From positions 1 to 64,000 of the forward strand of contig JAFWSX010000006.1 of NCBI GenBank assembly GCA_017519185.1: DNA of 64,000 nt. Reading direction: 5' to 3'. Made by a program: the position numbers and the translations under genes. Each line of letters starts with the position of its first letter. Position 1 is the stretch's first letter. Shown here in pieces: positions 1 through 8,179 of this stretch. Under the pieces are notes generated by a model. The model was not told the origin of the DNA and searched no databases. It worked only from the letters and a program-made list of their open reading frames with translations. Source of the stretch: Bacteroidales bacterium. Its GTDB lineage: Bacteria; Bacteroidota; Bacteroidia; Bacteroidales; UBA932.

Positions 1-781
1 CGAGAAGGCCTTCCCGGGCGGAAAGCTGGCGGGAAGCCTTTATGGCGGCATCGTCCTCGACCGTGAGAATCTCGTCCACTACGGCACGGCTGAAGGTGGC
101 GGGCTCGAAGCCGGCACCGATGCCCTGGATCTTGTGCTTGCCTGCGACGCCGGTGGACAGGACGGCGGAAGAAGCCGGCTCCACGGCGACGATCTTCACG
201 GCCGGATTGTGCTTCTTCAGGGCCCTGCCGGTGCCACTCACGGTTCCGCCGGTACCGACGCCGGCCACGAAGATATCGACCTTCCCTTCCGTGTCGCGCC
301 AGATTTCCTCACCGGTGGTGCGCTCGTGCATCTGAGGGTTGGCGGGGTTTGTGAACTGACCGAGGATTATGCTGCCTGGAATCTCGCGGTTGAGCTGCTC
401 AGCCTTTGCGATGGCGCCTTTCATTCCTTCTGCACCGGGTGTCAGTTCGAGCTTGGCGCCGAGGGCTTTCAGCAGGCTCCTGCGCTCCTGGCTCATAGTT
501 TCGGGCATAGTCAGGATGGTTTTGTATCCTTTGGCGGCTCCTACCCAGGCTAGGCCTACACCGGTGTTGCCGCTGGTGGGTTCTATGATGGTGGCTCCTG
601 GCTTCAGGAGTCCTTTGCTCTCTGCGTCTTCAATCATTGCCAGGGCGATGCGGTCCTTGACGCTGCCGCCCGGATTGAAGTATTCGAGTTTGACGATGAT
701 GCGTGCTTTCTGTCCCTGGAATCCTGAAATCTCCAGCAGGGGAGTGTTGCCGATAAGATCGGTGAGTTTGTTGTAAATCAT
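1..781 (-). CDS. cysK: Cysteine synthase A (O-acetylserine sulfhydrylase), 3' end outside window
   Basis: PLP enzyme making L-cysteine from O-acetylserine and sulfide in the cytoplasm. The minus-strand frame starts at ATG 781 and reads MIYNKLTDLIGNTPLLEI. Family hallmarks follow: the PLP-lysine region around GGSVKDRIA, the substrate loop PTSGNTG (about residue 68) and the glycine-rich phosphate-binding loop GVGTGGTVSGTG (about residue 175). About 260 of the usual 300-310 residues are present and the C-terminus runs off the left edge. It is preceded by its own promoter, a Cys-rich leader peptide and a terminator hairpin, so expression is probably set by cysteine supply. The family is certain; CysK versus CysM is judged from overall sequence only. 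Confidence 0.95.
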   Translation of the reverse strand, partial: MIYNKLTDLIGNTPLLEISGFQGQKARIIVKLEYFNPGGSVKDRIALAMIEDAESKGLLKPGATIIEPTSGNTGVGLAWVGAAKGYKTILTMPETMSQERRSLLKALGAKLELTPGAEGMKGAIAKAEQLNREIPGSIILGQFTNPANPQMHERTTGEEIWRDTEGKVDIFVAGVGTGGTVSGTGRALKKHNPAVKIVAVEPASSAVLSTGVAGKHKIQGIGAGFEPATFSRAVVDEILTVEDDAAIKASRQLSAREGLL

Positions 782-824
782 GGTACTAAATTATGAAAGA
801 TTGTTAATGATCGGGAAATAAAAA

Positions 825-853
825 AACCTGTTCAATCGTTGGATTGACAGGTT
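825..853 (-). terminator. Rho-independent (attenuator) terminator in cysK leader
   Basis: On the minus strand the arm AACCTGTCAATC (853-842) pairs with GATTG (837-833) and ACAGGTT (831-825), with a single bulged base at 832 and a 4-nt loop. A U-rich run (TTTTTATTT) follows. No minus-strand gene lies upstream between here and the plus-strand gene at 1026, so the only transcript it can terminate is the cysK leader itself. That supports an attenuator role. Confidence 0.75.
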
Positions 854-890
854 GCGATATATGATGGAGAATGTTCTGTACAGATGCGGA

Positions 891-941
891 TCAATATGCG
901 CGACAAAGCCTGCCAACCCCGTAGCAAGCACAACAACACAT
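891..941 (-). CDS. Cys-rich leader peptide upstream of cysK
   Basis: The minus-strand frame from ATG 941 reads MCCCACYGVGRLCRAY and stops at TGA 891-893. Five of 16 residues are Cys, including three in a row at positions 2-4. Two further in-frame ATGs lie upstream (953 and 962), so the peptide could be up to 23 residues. All three starts are downstream of the predicted transcription start near 966. The A/T-rich run before ATG 941 is the most normal-looking start context for this phylum. Position and composition fit a regulatory leader peptide sensing cysteinyl-tRNA rather than a functional product. Translation is not proven. Confidence 0.65.
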   Translation of the reverse strand: MCCCACYGVGRLCRAY

Positions 942-970
942 ATTTGAATTCATCTGCTTCATTCTGGGTG

Positions 971-1002
971 CAAAGCTATAAAAGAATTCTTACCTTTACA
1001 AC
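971..1002 (-). promoter_or_regulatory. cysK promoter (Bacteroidota-type)
   Basis: The minus strand shows GTTG (1002-999) as a -33 element, a 20-nt spacer and TAGCTTTG (978-971), an exact match to the TAnnTTTG -7 consensus of Bacteroidota. This places transcription start near 966, just upstream of the Cys-rich leader frame. Confidence 0.6.
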
Positions 1003-1025
1003 GATAGTTCGAAAATTTCCCGAAA

Positions 1026-4000
1026 ATGAAAAAAATAATCACCGTTCTGACACTTGCCTTCGTGCTCACCCTTTCTTCAAGGGCAGAAGAGGCAAGACTG
1101 CTGCGCTTCCCTGCCACAAACGGGACTTCCATTGTTTTCACTTATGCAGGCGACCTCTACACGGTTCCCGTTGCCGGAGGTGATGCCACCAGGCTCACTT
1201 CCCACATCGGTTATGAGGGCTTCGCCCACTATTCTCCCGACGGAAAGACCATCGCCTTTACCGCAGAGTATGACGGCAACCGCGAGGTCTATGTGATGCC
1301 AGCCACCGGCGGCGAGCCCAAACGAGTGACATATACTTCCACCAATCCCCGCGACGATATGGGTGACCGAATGGGTCCCAACAATATGGTTATGGGCTGG
1401 ACTCCCGACGGAAAGTACATAATCTACCGCAACCGCATAGGTGACGGCTTCGAAGGCCAGCTCTGGAAAGTGACTCCCGACGGGGCGATGCCTGAAGTTA
1501 TTCCCCTGCCTCAGGGAGGCTTCTGCTCTTATTCCCCCGACGGCAAGCAGCTGGCCTACAACCGTGTGATGCGCGAGTTCCGTACCTGGAAATACTACCG
1601 CGGCGGTATGGCCGACGAGATCTGGATCTATGACGGCAAGTCTGTCAAGGCCGTCACCGACAACGATGCACAGGATATCTTCCCGATGTGGATCGGAGAC
1701 GAGATCTATTTCGCTTCCGACCGCGATATGACGATGAATATCTTCTGCTACAATACGAAGACCGGCAACACCACCAAGGTTACTGATTTCAAGGATTTCG
1801 ACGTGAAGTTCCCGACCACGGACGGCAAGAGCGTCGTATTCGAGAACGGCGGCTTCATCTACCGTCTTGACCCTGCCACCAAGAAGGCATCCAAGATCAG
1901 CGTCAATCTTTCTTCCGACAATATCTACAGCCGCACCGAGCGCCGCACCAGGCCTTCTCTCAGCTCAGTATCAGTGTCTCCCGACGGTACCCGAGTGGCG
2001 GTGACCGCGCGTGGCGAAGTTTTCGACGTGCCTGCAGCCAAAGGCGTTACCCGCAACCTTTCGCGAAGCGCCAATTCCAACGACCGCAGCGTGAACTGGA
2101 GTCCTGACGGCAAGTACATAGCCTGGATCGGTGATGCCACAGGCGAGACTGAAGTCTATCTGTATGATGTGGCTGCCGGCGGCGACGCCAAGCAGCTCAC
2201 AAAGAACAACGACACTTACATCCGCTCGCTGCAGTGGTCTCCCGACAGCAAGCATATCCTCTACTCGGACCGCAAGAACCGTCTTGTGGAGCTGAGCCTT
2301 GACGGCAAGAAACGCACCGTGATGGAGAACCCCCGCGCGGAGTTCCGCGATGTAGTGTATTCGCCCGACAGCAAGTGGCTGGCCTATTCAAAGCCTGCCG
2401 ACAACCAGTACGGCATCGTATACGTATATGACATTGCAGCAAAGAAGGAATATGCAGTGACTGACGGCTGGTACGATTCCGGCAGCCCCTCTTTCAGCGC
2501 CGACGGCAAATATCTGCTCTACACTTCGTCTACAGAGATGAACCCCACCTACAGCAACATCGAGTGGGACTTCGCGATGACCGATATGAGGGCTCTCTAT
2601 ATGTGCATCCTCTCAAAGGACACTCCTTCTCCGCTGCTGCCTACCGACGGCATCGGTGCGGAAGCTCCGAAGGGCCCTTCTGCAGACAAGGCAGATGCTG
2701 AGGTAAAGGTGGTCGTCGATCCTGACGGCCTGACTGCGCGCAGCCTAAAGATTCCCGTGCAGGGTGCCAGCGGCTACTATTGCGACGGAAAGAAAATTTG
2801 GTTCAACGGACGTGACGGCATCAAGGTCTTCGACTTTGCGAAAGGCAAGACTGAAGACGCCGGCAGCGGACGTTTCACATACCGCTATGGCAACAAGAAG
2901 GCCGTCCTGCAGGAGCGCGGCGGAATCTCTCTTGCCGATCTTCGCGACAAGATGTCCGGCGAAGCAGTATCTACCGCCGACCTTGTGGTGGACATCGACT
3001 ACTCGCAGGAATGGCCTCAGATATTCGACGAAGTATGGCGCGCATTCCGCGACGGCTTCTATCTGACGAATATGCACGGCCGCGACTGGAAAGCCCTTAA
3101 GGATAAATACTCAGTGCTGCTGCCGTATGTGAAGACCCGCCTCGACCTCAATTACGTCATCGGCGAGATGATCTCCGAGCTGGCCTGCGGCCACGCTTAT
3201 ATCACTCCCGGTGAATATCCGAAACCCGCAAGGGTTGATATGGGCCTGCTTGGCGCTGAACTCTCAAAGCACTCTTCAGGATACTTCCGCATCGACAGGA
3301 TAATGCAGGGCGCTCCCTATCAGGAAAGCCTCCGCTCTCCTCTCACTGAGCCTGGTATCGGTGTTTCCGAGGGTCAGTTCATCACCGCCGTCGACGGTGT
3401 TTCAGTGAAGGATGTGCCGAACATCTACTCGATGCTAGTGGGCAAGGCCGGCGTGCTTACTGAGCTGACGGTCAACTCTTCACCCGCAGCAGGCGGCAAG
3501 AAAGTTGTCGTCCGCCCGATAGCTGACGAATATCCGCTTGTACACTACGAGTGGGTGCAGAACAACATAAAGAAGGTTAATGAGCTTTCTGGAGGAAAGG
3601 TAGGATACATCTACATTCCGGATATGAGTGCCGAAGGCCTCAAAGAGTTTGCCCGCTACTACTATCCGCAGCTTGACAAGGAAGCACTCATCGTGGATGA
3701 CCGTGGCAACGGCGGCGGAAACGTTTCTCCGATGCTCATCGAACGTCTCCAGAGGGAGGCATACCGTCTGACTATGCGCCGCGGCAGCGATATGATCGGT
3801 ACCGAGCCCGAGGGCACGCATACCGGCCCGAAGGTGATGCTGATCAACAAGTACAGCGCCAGCGACGGTGACCTCTTCCCGTGGAGCTTCAAGGCCAACA
3901 ATATGGGAACAGTCATCGGTACCCGCACCTGGGGAGGTATCATCGGCATCAGCGGCTCTCTTCCTTATCTTGACGGAACAGACGTGCGCGTGCCGTTCTT

Positions 4001-4223
4001 CACCAACTACGATGCGAAGACCGGTGAGTGGATCGTGGAGAACCACGGCGTGGATCCTGACATCCTCCTCGAAAATGACCCTATCAAGGAATGGGCAGGC
4101 GAGGACGAGCAGCTCATCAAGGCCGTTGAGGTCGCTCTTGAGCAGATAAAGGACCGCAAGCCGCTCCCGAAGGTGCCCGCACCGCGTACCTTCAAGGATC
4201 TGGGTCTGCCGGAAACAAAGTAA
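1026..4223 (+). CDS. Tricorn-like S41 family peptidase, exported
   Basis: A 1065-aa protein with a signal peptide (MKKIITVLTLAFVLTLSSRA). Residues about 25-520 carry PD40/WD40-like beta-propeller repeats (recurrent YSPDGK, WSPDGKYIA, WSPDSKHIL). Then come a tricorn C1-like region, a PDZ domain (about 735-830) and an S41 catalytic core (about 850-1030). By alignment with archaeal tricorn protease the likely residues are His723 (ACGHAY), nucleophile Ser946 (SASDGD) and Glu1005 (VENHGVDPD). It probably degrades peptides in the periplasm. It is monocistronic, ends 3 bp from a convergent neighbour, and its start lies next to the divergent cysK leader promoter. Family is certain; substrate unknown. 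Confidence 0.92.
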   Translation: MKKIITVLTLAFVLTLSSRAEEARLLRFPATNGTSIVFTYAGDLYTVPVAGGDATRLTSHIGYEGFAHYSPDGKTIAFTAEYDGNREVYVMPATGGEPKRVTYTSTNPRDDMGDRMGPNNMVMGWTPDGKYIIYRNRIGDGFEGQLWKVTPDGAMPEVIPLPQGGFCSYSPDGKQLAYNRVMREFRTWKYYRGGMADEIWIYDGKSVKAVTDNDAQDIFPMWIGDEIYFASDRDMTMNIFCYNTKTGNTTKVTDFKDFDVKFPTTDGKSVVFENGGFIYRLDPATKKASKISVNLSSDNIYSRTERRTRPSLSSVSVSPDGTRVAVTARGEVFDVPAAKGVTRNLSRSANSNDRSVNWSPDGKYIAWIGDATGETEVYLYDVAAGGDAKQLTKNNDTYIRSLQWSPDSKHILYSDRKNRLVELSLDGKKRTVMENPRAEFRDVVYSPDSKWLAYSKPADNQYGIVYVYDIAAKKEYAVTDGWYDSGSPSFSADGKYLLYTSSTEMNPTYSNIEWDFAMTDMRALYMCILSKDTPSPLLPTDGIGAEAPKGPSADKADAEVKVVVDPDGLTARSLKIPVQGASGYYCDGKKIWFNGRDGIKVFDFAKGKTEDAGSGRFTYRYGNKKAVLQERGGISLADLRDKMSGEAVSTADLVVDIDYSQEWPQIFDEVWRAFRDGFYLTNMHGRDWKALKDKYSVLLPYVKTRLDLNYVIGEMISELACGHAYITPGEYPKPARVDMGLLGAELSKHSSGYFRIDRIMQGAPYQESLRSPLTEPGIGVSEGQFITAVDGVSVKDVPNIYSMLVGKAGVLTELTVNSSPAAGGKKVVVRPIADEYPLVHYEWVQNNIKKVNELSGGKVGYIYIPDMSAEGLKEFARYYYPQLDKEALIVDDRGNGGGNVSPMLIERLQREAYRLTMRRGSDMIGTEPEGTHTGPKVMLINKYSASDGDLFPWSFKANNMGTVIGTRTWGGIIGISGSLPYLDGTDVRVPFFTNYDAKTGEWIVENHGVDPDILLENDPIKEWAGEDEQLIKAVEVALEQIKDRKPLPKVPAPRTFKDLGLPETK

Positions 4224-4226
4224 GGA

Positions 4227-5183
4227 TTACTTCTCGAGCCTGACCAGTACAGGCAGATGGTCACTGTAGCCACCGGAAAAATGCTTTCCGGTGTAGCTGC
4301 GTTTGGGCACGCCGTGCTCCATCATAAAGTTGCGCTTGAATATCTGTGCGTAGTGCATCTTGCTGAAGCGGGCGATGTGGAAACCTTCCGAACCGCTCTC
4401 TTCCAGCAGTTGCCGGCACACCAGGATGTTGTCGAAAAGGGTCCAGTGATGGTTGTGCATACTGGTGCCCTGTCCTTCTTCCATCAAGGTCCACATAGGA
4501 TTGAAGAAGCCGCCTTCCTCCACGTCTTCCATATCGGCCACGGCGTGCAGCAGATGGCTGAGCGAGAAGTCTGCCGGTGTGTCGTTCATATCACCCATCA
4601 CGATGATCTTGATGCCGGGATACTCGTCACGCATCTCCAGGGCGTGGTAGTAGATGGTTTCGGCTCCGGCGCGGCGGAATCCGGCAGAGGCCGCACGTCC
4701 GGCACGTCTCGAGAGGAAGTGGCAGACATAGATGGCGAACATCTCGCCGTCAAGCAGGCCGCGGACCATAAGGATGTCTCTTCCGTGATATTCCCTGCCG
4801 CTGCGCAGGATGGGCTTGACGGGCTGGCTGTCGAGCAATTTGAAGCGGCTCGAGCGGTAGAGGAGGGCTACGTCAACTCCGCGCAAGTCGTCAGATTCGT
4901 AGTGGACATAGCGGTAGCCTGCACCGCTGAGCCTTTTCTGGCTCACCATATCTTCCAGCACGCTGTCATTTTCGACTTCAGACACTCCCACAAGTGTGGG
5001 AAAACCGCCTGGCAGGCTGCTTACGGCCTGAAAGACCTCTCCCAGGTTTTCAAGCTTGCGCTGATATTTTATCTGCGTCCATCGTCTGTTCCCGGAAGGA
5101 GTAAAGTCGTCATCCTCCTTGTTTGGATCATTTTTTGTATCATAAAGATTTTCAAGGTTGTAAAACATTATAGAACAGACCAT
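4227..5183 (-). CDS. Endonuclease/exonuclease/phosphatase family protein
   Basis: A 318-aa protein of the EEP (DNase I-like) fold. Visible motifs are FYNLENLYDTKNDP at the N-terminus (metal-binding Asn/Glu region), DVALLYR, the catalytic core VMGDMNDTPAD (about residue 195) and the terminal YSDHLPVLV with the conserved Asp-His. Many Bacteroidales relatives carry a signal peptide; none is visible here. The start used, MVCSIMFYNLEN, leaves only five residues before the conserved motif, so the protein looks cytosolic unless an unrecognised upstream start is used. It is convergent with the S41 gene (3-bp gap) and divergent from the DUF4988 operon. The substrate (nucleic acid or phosphoester) cannot be told. 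Confidence 0.85.
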   Translation of the reverse strand: MVCSIMFYNLENLYDTKNDPNKEDDDFTPSGNRRWTQIKYQRKLENLGEVFQAVSSLPGGFPTLVGVSEVENDSVLEDMVSQKRLSGAGYRYVHYESDDLRGVDVALLYRSSRFKLLDSQPVKPILRSGREYHGRDILMVRGLLDGEMFAIYVCHFLSRRAGRAASAGFRRAGAETIYYHALEMRDEYPGIKIIVMGDMNDTPADFSLSHLLHAVADMEDVEEGGFFNPMWTLMEEGQGTSMHNHHWTLFDNILVCRQLLEESGSEGFHIARFSKMHYAQIFKRNFMMEHGVPKRSYTGKHFSGGYSDHLPVLVRLEK

Positions 5184-5231
5184 ATCGCAAAATATCTTTT
5201 AAGACAAATTTAATAAAAATGCAGCGTATTC

Positions 5232-5263
5232 TTTGTAATTTGCATCTATATTAAGTATTATTG
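5232..5263 (+). promoter_or_regulatory. Candidate promoter of the DUF4988 operon
   Basis: TTTG (5232-5235), a 20-nt spacer and TATTATTG (5256-5263, one mismatch to TAnnTTTG) lie 20 bp upstream of the first lipoprotein gene. No other good candidate lies in the gap. Confidence 0.4.
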
Positions 5264-5282
5264 CGATTCTGAAGGAACGGAC

Positions 5283-6719
5283 ATGAAAAAAATACTGACA
5301 GCAGCAATCCTGGCAATGGTGTTATTGACCTCCTGTACAAAAGGGTACAGGGAAAGGATTGATGCGCTCGATGCGCAGCTGACCGAGCTGAAAGCACAGC
5401 TTGAACAGCAGAACAAGACTATTGCCTCGCTCCAGACTATTCTCCAGGCAGTTAAGAGCAGGGATTTCATAACAGGCATAACCCAACTTGAAGGCAATTC
5501 CGGATATGTTGTCCATTTCAGCCGTCTGGGAGACATTGTCATCTATCACGGCACGGATGCCCACGTTCCCCGGGTGGGTATTCAGCGTAATCCCGACGGA
5601 AACTATTACTGGACCATACAGTATGGAAACAGCGAACCCCAGTTCATCATCAACGACACCGGCAATATGATTCCTGCCGTAGGTCTGGTTCCCCTGCTGA
5701 AGATAGAAAAGGGCAAGTTCTATATATCTTATGACAGCCGCAAGACCTGGCAGTATCTTGGTGAAGCCGACGGAGTCAATGGAGACAACATCTTTGAGAA
5801 GATCGATGTCACCGATGACTATGTCTCATTCGTTACTGCGGAGCACGAATTCAGGATTCCGACCAACAAACTTGTCCAGAGCCTCTATCAGAACTCTGTG
5901 ACAGCCAACCAGGAAGTCGGTTCCCTCAGCAAGCTCATCAAGGAGCTTCCGGGCAAGGATGTATGCGTGGTTTCCGTAACCGACCTTATCGTCGACAAGA
6001 AGCCTGCAGGTTCCGTCATCAAGCTTTCCTCAGGCCAGACGATTACGATTCGTGACTGGATTTCAACTACAGGCCCCAAGATCACAGTTGATAAGGACAA
6101 AGGAGACAAGGTTTATTACTGGGCCTTGATTTATTCCGACGGTTCAAGGGAATGGATCCTTGACGAAAAAGGCAAACGCGTGGCTGCAACAAGCGAAAAT
6201 GTAGAAATCCCTACGGTCGTTCCCGTGCTCGACCCGTCAGACAATACGTATTATTGGAATATGGTGGCAGCCGGAGATACGACGGTGGTAAAGGATATCC
6301 ACGGCAATAAAGTTGCGGTGACCTGCACTGCCGGTGAATTCGCCGTTTTCAAGGGAGTGGACAACTCCAATGCAGATTTTCTGGTTCTTACTCTGGTCAA
6401 TGGCAACAAGATACAGATACCGAAGATATACACCATAACAGTCACTCCGGAGTCTATATCCCTGAAAGCTGGAGGGGCTGCCAAAACTGTGACATACCGC
6501 GTGTATGGTGCAGATAAAAATGCAGAGTATACTCTTATCACACAAGGTCCGCTGACGGCATCGATTACGAAAGACAGCAAGGAAGTCGGTGTTGGAACAA
6601 TCAGAATTTTAGCCAGCAGTAAATTCACCGGAGATGGCAAAGTCTTGTTTATGGTTTCCGCCGGAAACGGTTCCACCAAGACGATGACCAAGATTATTAA
6701 CGTAGCACTGGAGAACTAG
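5283..6719 (+). CDS. DUF4988 (PL29 N-terminal-like) lipoprotein, paralogue 1
   Basis: A 478-aa protein with a lipoprotein signal (lipobox VLLTSC, Cys about residue 18), then a coiled coil (about 22-60, heptads in ERIDALDAQLTELKAQLEQQ) as in the DUF4988/PL29 N-terminal domain. A threefold module follows, centred on aromatic YYW: NYYWTIQYG (about 107), VYYWALIYSDG (about 280) and TYYWNMVAAG (about 323), each leading into a D-x-x-G-x-x-x-x-A element. The C-terminus is a beta-rich domain (about 385-478). It shares this architecture with the next two genes, which follow at 2 and 12 bp. No catalytic residues are recognised. Likely surface-exposed; function unknown. Confidence 0.8.
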   Translation: MKKILTAAILAMVLLTSCTKGYRERIDALDAQLTELKAQLEQQNKTIASLQTILQAVKSRDFITGITQLEGNSGYVVHFSRLGDIVIYHGTDAHVPRVGIQRNPDGNYYWTIQYGNSEPQFIINDTGNMIPAVGLVPLLKIEKGKFYISYDSRKTWQYLGEADGVNGDNIFEKIDVTDDYVSFVTAEHEFRIPTNKLVQSLYQNSVTANQEVGSLSKLIKELPGKDVCVVSVTDLIVDKKPAGSVIKLSSGQTITIRDWISTTGPKITVDKDKGDKVYYWALIYSDGSREWILDEKGKRVAATSENVEIPTVVPVLDPSDNTYYWNMVAAGDTTVVKDIHGNKVAVTCTAGEFAVFKGVDNSNADFLVLTLVNGNKIQIPKIYTITVTPESISLKAGGAAKTVTYRVYGADKNAEYTLITQGPLTASITKDSKEVGVGTIRILASSKFTGDGKVLFMVSAGNGSTKTMTKIINVALEN

Positions 6720-6721
6720 AG

Positions 6722-8167
6722 ATGAAAACTTTCAAATTCATTGCCGTTTTTGCCCTCACCGTCCTGATGACGGCATCGTGCTACTCTGATATAGATGGAG
6801 AACTGACCGCCCTTGAGAGAAGGGTGACCAACCTGAACCAGAGGCTCAATGTCATCAACGACAATATAGCTTCCCTCCAGACTCTGGCCGACAAGTATGT
6901 TTCGTATAAATATGTAGTCGGATATCTTCCCATATACCAGGGCAAACAGGTACTTGGGTATACCATCCACTTCAACGACGGTTCTACCATAACTCTTAGG
7001 AACGGAGTCAGCAAGGATGACCCTATCGTTGGCCTTAAGCTCGATGACAACGGTCTTTACTATTGGATAGTTACCGTGAACGGAGTCACGGACTTTTTCT
7101 ATGACGAAATGGGCCAGAAGATTCCTGCATCAGTTGCCAGTCCCGTGATGAAAATCGTGGACGGAGTCTGGAAAGTGTCGCTTGACAACGGGAAAACGTG
7201 GCTTACATTCGACAAGGCTCAGGGCGCCGACGGCTATTCATATATCGAAAGCATAAACGCCAGAGGCGATTACATATATATCAAACTGGTCAGCGGACAG
7301 ACAATCAGCTTCCCGGCATACTCTCTCTATGAGAATTATCTCAACCAGTTGAACACCCTCAATGCCAATATGGTGGCGCTCCGTGCCGTATACGAGGCAA
7401 AGGCTGCTCAAAATTATGTCCAGAATGTAATTCCTATCGAGCAGGACGGTTCGGTAGCAGGATATACTCTGGTTTTCAGTGACGGGCAGAGCATCTCGGT
7501 CTACAACGGACAGCGTTCCGAAGGGCCTGAAATCGGTCTGGCTCAATTCACCGACGGCAAGTATTATTGGGCTACGGTTGAGGATGGTGAGACAAGCTGG
7601 ATGTATGACGATACAGGAGCTATGGTAATGGCCTCGCCGACAGAAGGTCTCGCACCCATTTTCGTGCTTGACGATTCTTTCGGAGACGGCAAGTATTACT
7701 GGGCTTACAAATATGGCACTAGCGGCACCCTGCGTTATCTGTTAGATTCGAAGGGCAAGAAAGTCGTAGCATCGAACGCCAACGTGGTGCGCCTGTTCAA
7801 GTCTGTGGAAGTCACTGACACATATGTGCTGTTCACTCCGCTTTCAGGCAATGCATTCTCGATAGCACGCTACAAGCCTTTCACCGTAACGTTCGACAAT
7901 ACATCCGTGACAGTTCCCAAGTTACCTGCCAGTGTCCAGGTCAAATATGAAGTGAAGGATGTGCCTGAATCTGCAGCAATCACTGCGATAGCCAATTCAG
8001 GTTATTACGCCTCCCTGACCAGGACCTATGATGTCAAGAAAAAAGTTCTGAGCGGAGTCATCACCTTGACGGCGGACGATGCTACGAAGAATGCATCAAC
8101 TGTGCTGGTTATGGTTTCTGATGGCCTGGGACATATGGAAACATACAAGATAGCTGTCAAACGATAG
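6722..8167 (+). CDS. DUF4988 (PL29 N-terminal-like) lipoprotein, paralogue 2
   Basis: A 481-aa lipoprotein (lipobox LMTASC, Cys about 20) with an N-terminal coiled coil (ELTALERRVTNLNQRLNVIND). The YYW modules recur at LYYWIVTVNG (about 112), KYYWATVEDG (about 281) and KYYWAYKYG (about 326), plus paired 'GYT(I/L).F.DG..I' strands before the first two. The C-terminal about 100 residues resemble a bacterial Ig-like or fibronectin-like fold. It starts 2 bp after paralogue 1, so the genes are translationally close. Sequence divergence from paralogues 1 and 3 is high outside the modules, suggesting old duplications. Function not recognised. Confidence 0.8.
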   Translation: MKTFKFIAVFALTVLMTASCYSDIDGELTALERRVTNLNQRLNVINDNIASLQTLADKYVSYKYVVGYLPIYQGKQVLGYTIHFNDGSTITLRNGVSKDDPIVGLKLDDNGLYYWIVTVNGVTDFFYDEMGQKIPASVASPVMKIVDGVWKVSLDNGKTWLTFDKAQGADGYSYIESINARGDYIYIKLVSGQTISFPAYSLYENYLNQLNTLNANMVALRAVYEAKAAQNYVQNVIPIEQDGSVAGYTLVFSDGQSISVYNGQRSEGPEIGLAQFTDGKYYWATVEDGETSWMYDDTGAMVMASPTEGLAPIFVLDDSFGDGKYYWAYKYGTSGTLRYLLDSKGKKVVASNANVVRLFKSVEVTDTYVLFTPLSGNAFSIARYKPFTVTFDNTSVTVPKLPASVQVKYEVKDVPESAAITAIANSGYYASLTRTYDVKKKVLSGVITLTADDATKNASTVLVMVSDGLGHMETYKIAVKR

Positions 8168-8179
8168 GAGGAAAAGAAG

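Larger units (their letters stand above)
825..966 (-). promoter_or_regulatory. cysK leader: candidate cysteine transcription attenuator
   Basis: The predicted transcript starts near 966 and runs leftward. In order it holds a 16-codon reading frame with five Cys codons (941-891), a spacer, and a terminator hairpin (853-825) that ends 43 nt before the cysK ATG. Segment 919-909 (GGGTTGGCAGG), directly after the clustered Cys codons, can pair over 11 bp (two G-U pairs) with 851-841, which is the 5' arm of the terminator. A ribosome stalled on Cys codons would leave 919-909 free to pair and block the terminator. A ribosome finishing the peptide would cover it and let termination occur. Sequence and pairing are seen directly; the mechanism is inferred from classical attenuators. 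Confidence 0.7.

Noticed and set aside
782-1025. A SAM-type or other riboswitch in the cysK leader
   Set aside because: No conserved multi-helix core is visible. The Cys-run frame plus one terminator and one competing helix explain the region more simply.
884-1183. Plus-strand frame of about 100 codons overlapping the cysK leader and the start of the S41 gene
   Set aside because: It overlaps the well-supported S41 gene in another frame, has no family resemblance and crosses the minus-strand attenuator.
4257-5213. Plus-strand open frame of 318 codons opposite the EEP nuclease gene
   Set aside because: It is the antisense shadow of a gene with clear motifs; its translation is low-complexity His/Val/Ala-rich without domain features.
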